From JBEKYH01 sp049511115 (GTDB lineage: Bacteria; Planctomycetota; Phycisphaerae; Tepidisphaerales; Tepidisphaeraceae): a stretch of DNA of 19,079 nucleotides. The stretch is taken from NCBI GenBank assembly GCA_049511115.1, contig JBEKYH010000124.1, forward strand, positions 1 through 19,079, in the 5' to 3' direction. Below the pieces are notes generated by a model, which saw nothing but the letters and a program-made list of their open reading frames with translations, had not been told where the DNA came from and ran no database searches. Shown piece after piece: positions 1-6,140 of this stretch. Each line of letters begins with the position of its first letter. Position 1 is the stretch's first letter. The translations under genes and the position numbers were made by a program.

Positions 1-193
1 CGCGGGTTTCGTCGATTCGAGCCGGCCAGCGCGAATTGACGTAGGCTAAGGTTGCCACCTGTTTGGCGTATTCAACGAAGGCGTCCGCCGAGGGTTTTGG
101 CAGGGGGGATACGCCCGCGTGGTTGAAAAAGTCGTAATGCTCAAGGATGGGAAAAATGTCGGGGTTCCCGATAGTTGTCTTCAGATCGATCAT
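1..193 (-). CDS. Class V aminotransferase-like protein, N-terminal part only
   Basis: Reading leftwards from an ATG at 191-193, an open frame runs off the window edge after about 64 codons. Its N-terminus carries FFNHAGVSPLP. This is the opening strand typical of PLP-dependent class V aminotransferases (cysteine desulfurase / kynureninase / isopenicillin epimerase group), where it reads roughly 'YFNNAGVSPLP'. The PLP lysine and the rest of the fold lie outside the window, so the substrate cannot be named. The ATG has no Shine-Dalgarno sequence (the bases before it read ACTCCACC). A TATTAT -10-like hexamer ends only 8 nt upstream, so the message may be leaderless. The gene is divergent from the TPR/peptidase gene at 260. 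Family assignment is fairly safe; exact function is unknown. Confidence 0.6.
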   Translation of the reverse strand, partial: MIDLKTTIGNPDIFPILEHYDFFNHAGVSPLPKPSADAFVEYAKQVATLAYVNSRWPARIDETR

Positions 194-200
194 GGTGGAG

Positions 201-206
201 TATAAT
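201..206 (+). promoter_or_regulatory. Candidate -10 box (TATAAT) in the divergent intergenic region
   Basis: A perfect TATAAT stands at 201-206, 53 nt before the TTG start at 260. No good -35 is visible at standard spacing: TTGTCT at 175-180 is 20 bp away and TTCAGA at 180-185 is 15 bp away. The same AT-rich core read on the other strand gives TATTAT, which could serve the divergent aminotransferase gene. This is a motif match only. Confidence 0.35.
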
Positions 207-259
207 AACCGACGGTGGCGGATTTCCTGATCGGGTAAACCTCTAAAGAGGGCGGATTC

Positions 260-2899
260 TTGAAATTGGCCAAACGAATGGCGCGGGTTGCGATTGCTTG
301 GGCCGCGGCGGCGGCTGTATGCACGGTTGCGCCGGCGCGCGCGGACGATATCCTGACGCGGACGATTCCCGGCAAATGGGTCGAGCCGATGATTCCGGAA
401 AACGACCCGGAGCCGTATTACCCGGAATATGACGCCGATAATCCGCTGGCCAAGGCGAAAATTCAGGTGAACGCGGGGCAATATCGCCGGGCGCTGGCGA
501 CGCTCGCCAAAGCCGATGTCGCGCCTAAATCCAAACCTGAGGCGGCGCTCATCAAAGCCGAGGCGCTGGCGGCGCTGGGGCGGGAGCCGGAGGCGCTGGA
601 TTTGCTGGCGCAGCCGGAATTTGCGAGCGAATTGAAACTGCAAATCCTCCGCGCCGATCTGCTGGGCCAACTGGAGCAATACCCGGCGGCGCTGGCGATG
701 CTGAACCAACTGGTGGCGGCGCATCCGACTTCCATTGCCGCGCATTATTACCTGGGTTTGTATAGCGAAAAGAGCGGCGATTACGACGCGGCGACGAAGG
801 CATACCAGTGGTTTAACGATCCGCCGCAGAGTTACGTCGATCGGTGGCGCAACAATCCGCATTCATTCAATGATGCCGAAGAGGTGGTGCTGATCGGAAA
901 GGCGCTGGATCGGTGGGCGACGCTGACGGGGGCGTATCAGCAGGACCTGGGTCTTCACAATCAGTTCCTGTCGATGTTCACGGCGGCATACAACCGGATC
1001 GACGCCGAGTATTTTCCGGCCCACACGGCGGCGGCGGCGTATTTTGTGGCGCATGACGACCCGGACCACGCGGCGGAGGAATTGAATGAAGCCCTGACCG
1101 GCAATCCGCACGATCTGGCGGCGCACGCGCTGGCGGGCAAGATCGCGGTGGATGGATTTAACTTTGCCGCGACGGAGCAGCAGATCGCGGCCATCCGCGA
1201 CGTGAATAGCGATTCGATTGACGCGGAACTGCTGGATGCGCGCGACTTGTTGCAACAGCGCCGGCCGGAGGAGGCGGTGGCGCCGCTGACATCGGTGCTG
1301 GCGCGGCGACCGAATAATATCGAAGCGCTGGGGCTGCTGGCGGCGGCGCAGGCGGCGACGCTCGACGAAACCGCCATGACGGCGACGCTCAAGCGAGCCG
1401 ACGCGATACAGCCCAAGAGCCCGGTCGCGTATTTTGAATTGGCCGAACAGCTCGGCGGGCTGCGGCAGTACGATCGGTCGGCGGCGATGTACAAAGTCGC
1501 GCTGGCCCGCGCGCCGTGGTGGCCGGATGTGCGGAACGGGCTGGGTTTGCTGATGACGCAGAGCGGGGAGGAGGACCTGGCGCGGGTGGTGCTTGAGGCG
1601 GCGCACGCCGTCGATCCATTCAATGTCCGGGCGGTGAATTACCTGAAACTGCTCGACCAGATGGATAAGTTCACCAAAAAGGAGAGCGCGCATTTCATCG
1701 TGATGTACGATGCTACCGAAGACCCGGTCATTCCGGAATATTTCTCGGATTATCTGGAAAGCGTGTACCCGATTGTGACCGGCGATTTCAAGTATGAGCC
1801 GAAGGTGAAGACGCTGATTGAAGTTTTCCCGACGCATGAAGCGTTCAGTGTGCGCACGGTCGGATCGCCGTGGATTTCCACGGTGGGGGCGAGCACCGGT
1901 AGGGTGATCGCATTGGCCGCGCCGCGTGATGGGGCGGGCGGAGCGTTTAACTGGTCGCGCGTGGTGCGGCATGAGTTCACGCATACGGTGACGCTGGGGG
2001 CGACGGAGAATCGCATCGCGCTATGGTTTACCGAGGGGTTGGCGGTGTGGGAGGAGCATTCGCCGCTGCAATGGGAATGGGTGCCGATGCTGCAGGACGC
2101 GGTGCAGAATGACAAGCTGTTTCCGATCGAAAACCTGACCTGGGCGTTTGTGCGGCCCAAAGGGCCGAATGACCGGCAACTGGGGTATGCGGAGTCGGTG
2201 TGGATTTGCACGTACATCGAGCAGACCTACGGCCACCAGGCGATTTTGACCATGCTGGACGAGACGCGTAAAGGTCATGATGTGGACGCGATGTTTCAGG
2301 CGGGCGTTCATAAGTCGGCCGACGCGTTTTTTGTGGAATTCAAGGCGTGGGCGAAGAAGCAGGTGGATGGGTGGGGGTACGACGAGATCAGTTCGGCGAA
2401 ATATGAAGTGCTGGTCGGCGAGGCTGATGAACTGATTAAGACGCAGGAATACACCGGGGCGGCCAAGCTGTGGGAGCAGGTCGTGAAGCTGCGGCCGATG
2501 GATTTGCTGCCGCATGAGCGGCTGATGGGGATTTATCTTCAGCTTAAGGATTCGGAAAAGGCTGAGGATCAGTTGGATATTCTGAGCAAGGTGGAACTGA
2601 AGGACAATCGGTATGCCAAGGTGCTGGCGAGGCTCTATGAGCGGACCGGCAAGCTTGATCTGGCGAGCCAGCGGGCGCTGCAGGCGGTGTACATCAATCC
2701 GTACGACATGGCGGCCCATGAACTGCTGGAGGATGTGGCGACAAAGGCGGCGGCTGGCGCGACGGACGATGCGGATAAGGCGAAGTACACGGCGCTGGCG
2801 GATAGGGAGAATCGCGTGATGCCGATTCTCAACCAGTGGCTTTCGGAAGCGCATGATACGGGCGATAGCTCGCCGGCGCCGGCGCCGACGGCTCAATAG
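260..2899 (+). CDS. Secreted TPR protein with peptidase MA-like (gluzincin) zinc protease domain
   Basis: A protein of 879 residues. The N-terminus (about residues 1-29) is a Sec signal peptide with a basic start, an Ala-rich core and an APARA-D cleavage-like site, so it is probably exported. Degenerate tetratricopeptide repeats fill about 50-480 and again about 715-840 (Ala/Leu-rich helical pairs with 'A...YF.LA..LG' patterns). Between them lies a metalloprotease-like domain with HEFTH at residues 571-575 and WFTEGLAVWEE, whose E592 is the likely third zinc ligand. This is the HExxH...E arrangement of the peptidase MA-like family. The substrate is unknown. The start is TTG at 260, preceded by an AGAGGG ribosome site with a 7-nt spacer. 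An in-frame ATG at 278 is possible but has a poorer site. The domain call is good; catalytic activity is inferred from the intact zinc motif. Confidence 0.8.
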   Translation: MKLAKRMARVAIAWAAAAAVCTVAPARADDILTRTIPGKWVEPMIPENDPEPYYPEYDADNPLAKAKIQVNAGQYRRALATLAKADVAPKSKPEAALIKAEALAALGREPEALDLLAQPEFASELKLQILRADLLGQLEQYPAALAMLNQLVAAHPTSIAAHYYLGLYSEKSGDYDAATKAYQWFNDPPQSYVDRWRNNPHSFNDAEEVVLIGKALDRWATLTGAYQQDLGLHNQFLSMFTAAYNRIDAEYFPAHTAAAAYFVAHDDPDHAAEELNEALTGNPHDLAAHALAGKIAVDGFNFAATEQQIAAIRDVNSDSIDAELLDARDLLQQRRPEEAVAPLTSVLARRPNNIEALGLLAAAQAATLDETAMTATLKRADAIQPKSPVAYFELAEQLGGLRQYDRSAAMYKVALARAPWWPDVRNGLGLLMTQSGEEDLARVVLEAAHAVDPFNVRAVNYLKLLDQMDKFTKKESAHFIVMYDATEDPVIPEYFSDYLESVYPIVTGDFKYEPKVKTLIEVFPTHEAFSVRTVGSPWISTVGASTGRVIALAAPRDGAGGAFNWSRVVRHEFTHTVTLGATENRIALWFTEGLAVWEEHSPLQWEWVPMLQDAVQNDKLFPIENLTWAFVRPKGPNDRQLGYAESVWICTYIEQTYGHQAILTMLDETRKGHDVDAMFQAGVHKSADAFFVEFKAWAKKQVDGWGYDEISSAKYEVLVGEADELIKTQEYTGAAKLWEQVVKLRPMDLLPHERLMGIYLQLKDSEKAEDQLDILSKVELKDNRYAKVLARLYERTGKLDLASQRALQAVYINPYDMAAHELLEDVATKAAAGATDDADKAKYTALADRENRVMPILNQWLSEAHDTGDSSPAPAPTAQ

Positions 2900-2903
2900 G
2901 TTA

Positions 2904-2938
2904 GGACTGAGGACTGAGGGCCGAGGACTGTTGACTGA
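2904..2938 (+). repeat. 7-bp tandem repeat, five units
   Basis: Just after the stop of the TPR/peptidase gene, the unit GGACTGA occurs in tandem: two exact units, then GGGCCGA, GGACTGT and TGACTGA. No gene or obvious hairpin is associated with it. A looser AAGGGTTTAAGGGTTCAAG-like purine tract follows at about 2950-2980. Confidence 0.6.
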
Positions 2939-2993
2939 GGAGCAGAAAAAAGGGTTTAAGGGTTCAAGAGCTCAAGGGATCGGGAGGAGGGAC

Positions 2994-3018
2994 GGGCTCT
3001 TGCCTCAGGCCCCTTTTT
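2994..3018 (+). terminator. Weak terminator candidate before the MazG-like gene
   Basis: GGGC at 2994-2997 can pair with GCCC at 3009-3012 across an 11-nt loop, followed by a run of five T at 3014-3018. The stem is only 4 bp, so this is tentative. If real, it would end the TPR/peptidase transcript and argue for the ATG at 3032 as the next start, because the upstream TTG at 3017 lies in the T-run. Confidence 0.22.
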
Positions 3019-3031
3019 GAACGGATCGACG

Positions 3032-3319
3032 ATGGATGCGCGGTTGTTAACCATTTCGAATTTTCAGAAGCACATTGGGGAGCGCTACGGGCAGGTTGAC
3101 CGCGAGCGCGGGTCGGCGAAGACGTTTTTGTGGTTTGTGGAGGAAGTGGGAGAGTTGGCGACGGCGCTGAATGCGGGGAACGACCGGGAGAATCTGGAGG
3201 AGGAGTTTGCTGACGTGATTGCGTGGTTGTGCACGCTGGCGAATATCAACGACGTGGATTTGGCGGAGGCGATCAGGAAAAAATATCTGGGAGAGAAGCG
3301 GCCGGAGGGGCATAAGTAG
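3032..3319 (+). CDS. MazG-like nucleotide pyrophosphohydrolase
   Basis: A 95-residue protein that matches the compact all-helical MazG-like fold (NTP pyrophosphatase / 'house-cleaning' enzymes), which hydrolyses NTPs or dNTPs to the monophosphate and PPi. The metal-binding pattern is visible: FVEEVGEL (E37, E38, E41) followed by EEEFADVIAWL (E58, D61), the EExxE...ExxD signature. The length fits single-domain MazG-like proteins rather than the two-domain MazG of E. coli. I chose ATG 3032 over an in-frame TTG at 3017, because the TTG sits in a T-run and adds only five residues. No strong ribosome site is visible for either. The next gene starts 10 nt after the stop, suggesting co-transcription. 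The substrate cannot be read from the sequence. Confidence 0.8.
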   Translation: MDARLLTISNFQKHIGERYGQVDRERGSAKTFLWFVEEVGELATALNAGNDRENLEEEFADVIAWLCTLANINDVDLAEAIRKKYLGEKRPEGHK

Positions 3320-3329
3320 GCAGGTGGCG

Positions 3330-4085
3330 ATGAGCCTGATCGGCGAGCAAATTCTCCTGCGGGTGTACCTGCAAAGCGCCGATCGCGCGCCGCATACGCC
3401 GACATACGGGCGCATCGTGCAGGCGGCGCGCAAGGAAAAACTGGCCGGGGCGACGGTGATTCGCGGCATTGCCGGGGCGGGATATCACGGCATCCTGAAG
3501 AAGTCGGCGCTGGCGATTTCCGAGCATGTGCCGATCATCGTGGAAATCGTGGACAGCCCGGAAAAGATCGCGCGGTTTGTGCAGGGGCCGCTGGACGGAA
3601 TCATGATCGGCGGGATGCTTACGCTGGAGCGGGCGGCAGTGATGATGTACCGCCACCGGGCGCAGGATCAACCTAATCACTTGCAACTTGCGCCGGAGCT
3701 ACCGGCCCTTTCGACAGTGCCCGCGATTTCGCCGGGGAGTCATATGACCAGCCAGGAACAAAGCGTTTTACTTCGGGTTTTCATCGGCGAGTCGGACAAA
3801 TTCGATCGCAAGCCCCTGTATCAGGCGATTCTTGAAAAAGTGCGCGAGCTGGGGCTGGCGGGAGCGACCGTCCTGCGCGGCAGCGAGGGGTTTGGGGCGC
3901 GCAGCATTGTGCATGGAGCGGGGCCGCTGGTGATGTCAACGGATTTGCCGATTGTGATTGAGATCGTGGACGCGGAGGAAAAAATCAAGCTGCTGCTGCC
4001 GCACCTGGAGGCGATGGTGAAGGAGGGGATGATCACGATGGAGCATGTGGCGGTGTTTATGTATCGGCATGGGGAAGCGCGGTGA
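3330..4085 (+). CDS. Protein with two tandem DUF190 (PII-like fold) domains
   Basis: A protein of 251 residues built from two copies of a DUF190 domain. Copy one covers about residues 1-110 and copy two about 139-251, joined by a Pro/Ala/His linker. Both copies share the pattern 'LLRVxI..xD......LYxxIxxxxRxxxLAGATVxRGxxGxG...', then a Pro-Ile-Val-Ile/Glu-Ile-Val-Asp strand and an 'EGMITxE...MYRH' ending. DUF190 proteins are usually single-domain, about 110 residues, and relate to the ferredoxin-like PII/GlnB fold. Their role is not settled, and some sit beside CrcB fluoride channels; no CrcB is seen here. An internal ATG at 3744 begins the second domain, but the frame is continuous, so I call one fused protein. 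The start ATG 3330 lies 10 nt after the MazG-like stop. Confidence 0.78.
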   Translation: MSLIGEQILLRVYLQSADRAPHTPTYGRIVQAARKEKLAGATVIRGIAGAGYHGILKKSALAISEHVPIIVEIVDSPEKIARFVQGPLDGIMIGGMLTLERAAVMMYRHRAQDQPNHLQLAPELPALSTVPAISPGSHMTSQEQSVLLRVFIGESDKFDRKPLYQAILEKVRELGLAGATVLRGSEGFGARSIVHGAGPLVMSTDLPIVIEIVDAEEKIKLLLPHLEAMVKEGMITMEHVAVFMYRHGEAR

Positions 4086-4129
4086 TTTGCTTACTCGCTC
4101 GCCATGTACCGGCACCGCAATCTTCCCGT

Positions 4130-4183
4130 CCGCCCATCGGGCGGTGGAATGTAGCCACGGGTGTAGCGCAGCGCAACCCGTGG
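4130..4183 (+). repeat. REP-like two-hairpin element, copy 1
   Basis: Hairpin A is CCGCCC-ATC-GGGCGG (4130-4144). After a 6-nt spacer comes GTAG (4151-4154), then hairpin B with an 8-bp stem CCACGGGT / ACCCGTGG (4155-4162, 4176-4183) and a 13-nt loop. The loop contains GCGCAGC (4166-4172), which can form an inner mini-hairpin. A GTAG foot directly before a stem is the hallmark of many RAYT-associated REP elements. It lies 44 nt after the DUF190 stop. Confidence 0.75.
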
Positions 4184-4267
4184 AATTCGATGGATGAATA
4201 AAACGACCCCGGCAGGCGTCGAGGAAATGAGGTTCACGAGATTGGCGCTCGCTGGGCACCAAGCTTC

Positions 4268-4289
4268 CTTCGCCCGCTCCGGGGCGAAG
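4268..4289 (-). repeat. Orphan hairpin A (possible decayed REP-like copy)
   Basis: CTTCGCCC (4268-4275) pairs with GGGCGAAG (4282-4289) around a 6-nt loop, giving an 8-bp perfect stem. It matches hairpin A of the neighbouring elements. The expected hairpin B is not intact, but a CACGAG...GCTCGC stretch at about 4234-4256 could be a degenerate remnant. Orientation is uncertain because the hairpin is symmetrical. Confidence 0.45.
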
Positions 4290-4316
4290 AAATTCAGATT
4301 AAGCCGCCGCGTTTTA

Positions 4317-4372
4317 CCACGGGTTGCGCTTCGCTCCACCCGTGGCTACAAGCCGTCGCCCGCTTCGGGGCG
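4317..4372 (-). repeat. REP-like two-hairpin element, copy 2 (inverted)
   Basis: This is the reverse complement of copy 1. Hairpin B arms are at 4317-4324 and 4338-4345, again 8 bp with a 13-nt loop. The complement of the GTAG foot is at 4346-4349. After a 7-nt spacer, hairpin A lies at 4357-4372 (CGCCC / GGGCG arms). The loop core read on the minus strand is GCGAAGC (4328-4334). Copies 1 and 2 are in opposite orientation, with about 130 bp between them. Confidence 0.75.
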
Positions 4373-4396
4373 AAAATGGGGGACCAATTCGGTTTT

Positions 4397-4453
4397 CCAC
4401 GAGTTTCGCTCCGCTTCACTCGTGGCTACAGTCCTTCGCCCCGATGGGGCGAA
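4397..4453 (-). repeat. REP-like two-hairpin element, copy 3
   Basis: Same orientation as copy 2. Hairpin B arms are CCACGAGT (4397-4404) and ACTCGTGG (4418-4425) with a 13-nt loop. Compared with copies 1 and 2, one G-C pair of the stem is replaced by A-T on both arms, a compensated change. The GTAG foot (minus strand) is at 4426-4429. After a 5-nt spacer, hairpin A has an 8-bp stem TTCGCCCC / GGGGCGAA (4435-4442, 4446-4453). The loop core is GCGGAGC. It ends 19 nt before the tgt start. Confidence 0.75.
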
Positions 4454-4472
4454 AGCCGTATGATCTGGTTTG

Positions 4473-5648
4473 ATGTCTCGGCTAGACGCTCCATTGCACT
4501 ACGAACTTCTGGCGAAGGAGGCGCGCACGCACGCGCGGCTGGGGCGGGTGACCACGCGGCATGGCGCGTTTGATACGCCGGCGTTTATGCCGGTGGGCAC
4601 GCAAGGGTCGGTGAAGGGGATTCTGCCGGATCATGTCGCGGCCAGCGGGGCGCAGATTATTCTTGCCAATACGTATCACCTGATGCTGCGGCCGGGAGAG
4701 CAGGTGGTGGCGGAGTTGGGTGACCTGCATCGGTTCATGGCGTGGCCGGGGCCGATCCTTACCGACAGCGGGGGGTTTCAGGTTTTTTCGCTGGCGGATC
4801 TGAACCGGATCAGCGACGACGGCGTAATTTTTAAGAGCCACATCGATGGGTCGGTGATCCATCTAAGCCCCGAGCGGAGCATGGCGGTGCAGAATGCGCT
4901 GGGGGCGGACATCATCATGATGTTTGACCAATGCCCGTCGGGGACGGCCAACGCGGAGGAGCAGCGCGCGGCGGTCGCGCGGACGCTGGCGTGGGCGGCG
5001 CGATGTGTTGCCAGCCACGGGCGGCCGGACGGTCAGGCGCTCTTTGGCATCGTGCAGGGGGGGACGGACCTTGCGCTGCGCCGGAAATGTGCCCAGGAAC
5101 TAACCGCGATGGAGTTACCGGGCTATGCGGTGGGGGGGCTGGCGGTTGGAGAGAGTTATGACGATATGGTCAGCGTGTTGAATGATGTGACGCCGACATT
5201 ACCGGACCTCAAACCCCGATATCTGATGGGAGTCGGCTTTCCGCGCGATATTTTTGCGGCCGTTGCGGCGGGCATCGACATGTTTGATTGCGTGCTGCCG
5301 ACGCGAAATGGGCGCAACGCATATGCCTTTACCGCGGGCGGCCCGTTGCGGCTGCGCAATAGCGGTTTTGTGCGGGATTCGGGGCCGATTGAGCAAGGTT
5401 GCGATTGTTACGCCTGCCGCAATTTCACGCGCGGGGCCGTGCGGCATTTCTTTTTCGCGGGGGAGATGCTTGGCCCGATCCTGGTTTCCGTGCATAATAT
5501 GCGGTTCTACCAGCGGCTGATGGCGGATATTCGCAAGGCCATCGGTGGAGGAGTGTTTGAGCAATTTCGCGCGGCTGATCCCAGAGCGCTGCTGGGACCC
5601 GGCCAAGCGTCGGGCAAAAATGAAGGCGGCGGCGCTGAAACTGGTTGA
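4473..5648 (+). CDS. tgt: tRNA-guanine transglycosylase
   Basis: Exchanges guanine at the wobble position of GUN-anticodon tRNAs (Asp, Asn, His, Tyr) for preQ1 in queuosine synthesis. The 391-residue protein has the family hallmarks. TDSGGFQVFSL carries the substrate-binding Asp (D98), and FDCVLPTRNGR carries the catalytic Asp (D272). The zinc site is CDCYAC (C310, C312, C315) with the His of SVHNMRF (H341). The N-terminus matches the family (ARTHARLGRV...TPAFMPVGTQGSVKG). ATG 4473 was preferred to the TTG directly before it; no clear Shine-Dalgarno sequence is present, and the REP-like hairpin ends 19 nt upstream. A short Gly-rich tail (about residues 375-391) goes beyond the usual end. It heads the classic tgt-yajC-secDF order, with yajC 52 nt downstream. 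Confidence 0.96.
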   Translation: MSRLDAPLHYELLAKEARTHARLGRVTTRHGAFDTPAFMPVGTQGSVKGILPDHVAASGAQIILANTYHLMLRPGEQVVAELGDLHRFMAWPGPILTDSGGFQVFSLADLNRISDDGVIFKSHIDGSVIHLSPERSMAVQNALGADIIMMFDQCPSGTANAEEQRAAVARTLAWAARCVASHGRPDGQALFGIVQGGTDLALRRKCAQELTAMELPGYAVGGLAVGESYDDMVSVLNDVTPTLPDLKPRYLMGVGFPRDIFAAVAAGIDMFDCVLPTRNGRNAYAFTAGGPLRLRNSGFVRDSGPIEQGCDCYACRNFTRGAVRHFFFAGEMLGPILVSVHNMRFYQRLMADIRKAIGGGVFEQFRAADPRALLGPGQASGKNEGGGAETG

Positions 5649-5654
5649 GCCGCC

Positions 5655-5686
5655 AAAGCAACTGATCTGAAAAGCAACTGATCTGA
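5655..5686 (+). repeat. Perfect 16-bp tandem duplication in the yajC leader
   Basis: AAAGCAACTGATCTGA occurs twice back to back (5655-5670 and 5671-5686) between the tgt stop and yajC. The second copy runs directly into the purine-rich ribosome site of yajC (AAGGAAGAG). The most likely origin is local slippage. Confidence 0.85.
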
Positions 5687-5700
5687 AAGGAAGAGCTTTC

Positions 5701-6072
5701 TTGAACTCGATTCTGTTTTTGATCGCGCAAATCGCGCCAACGACCGCGCCCGCCGGGGGAGACGTGGCGCCGCCGTTCTGGGCCAACCCGTCGTACATGC
5801 TTTATGCGGTCCTGATCGTGGGAATGATTTTTGTCTTCACCAGTTCCGGCAGCGCCAACCGCAAGGAGCAGAAGCGGCACAAGGAGATGCTGGCCAATTT
5901 GAAACGCGGCGATCGCGTGCAGACCATCGGCGGGATATTGGGTTCGGTTGTGGAGGCGCGCGACAGCGAAGTGGTCGTGAAGATCGACGAAAGCAACAAC
6001 ACCAAGATTCGCGTCGTGCGCGATGCGATCAAGAAAGTGACCGCGGACGAACCGGAAACGTCGAACAAGTAA
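5701..6072 (+). CDS. yajC: Preprotein translocase auxiliary subunit YajC
   Basis: A small single-span inner-membrane protein that associates with SecDF. The 123-residue product has a hydrophobic segment at about residues 32-48 (YMLYAVLIVGMIFVF). The conserved cytoplasmic YajC domain follows: a basic stretch RKEQKRHKEM, then LKRGDRVQTIGGILGSVV and a beta-rich VVVKIDESNNTKIRVVRDAI. The N-terminal region before the membrane segment is also partly hydrophobic and Pro/Ala-rich. The start is TTG at 5701 with a GGAAG ribosome site 7 nt upstream. Its place between tgt and secD is the standard arrangement and supports the call. Confidence 0.93.
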   Translation: MNSILFLIAQIAPTTAPAGGDVAPPFWANPSYMLYAVLIVGMIFVFTSSGSANRKEQKRHKEMLANLKRGDRVQTIGGILGSVVEARDSEVVVKIDESNNTKIRVVRDAIKKVTADEPETSNK

Positions 6073-6140
6073 CCCGGGGGCGCTAAAGCGCAAAAGAGCG
6101 AAGTTAAAGGGCGAGAGAAAGAAGCGAGAGACGAGGACTC

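Noticed and set aside
863..1984. A 373-codon open frame on the minus strand inside the TPR/peptidase gene
   Set aside because: It is very rich in Arg, His and Gln with no domain pattern, as expected from the antisense of a GC-rich gene. The plus-strand gene has a signal peptide, TPRs and a zinc motif.
3330..4085. Fluoride-resistance locus based on DUF190
   Set aside because: Some DUF190 genes neighbour crcB, but no CrcB-like membrane protein or fluoride riboswitch is visible nearby.
4130..4455. Possible CRISPR array from the spaced repeats
   Set aside because: The copies occur in both orientations, are irregularly spaced, and each is a two-hairpin palindrome. There are no uniform spacers and no cas genes.
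4194..4573. Two short plus-strand open frames in the gap before tgt
   Set aside because: They read through the palindromic REP-like elements (repeated LPRVALRSTRGY-like peptides are translations of the repeats) and one overlaps tgt in another frame.
6078..6094. Small palindrome GCGCTAAAGCGC after yajC as a terminator
   Set aside because: The stem is about 5 bp with no T-run, inside a tight yajC-secD operon, so chance is the simpler explanation.
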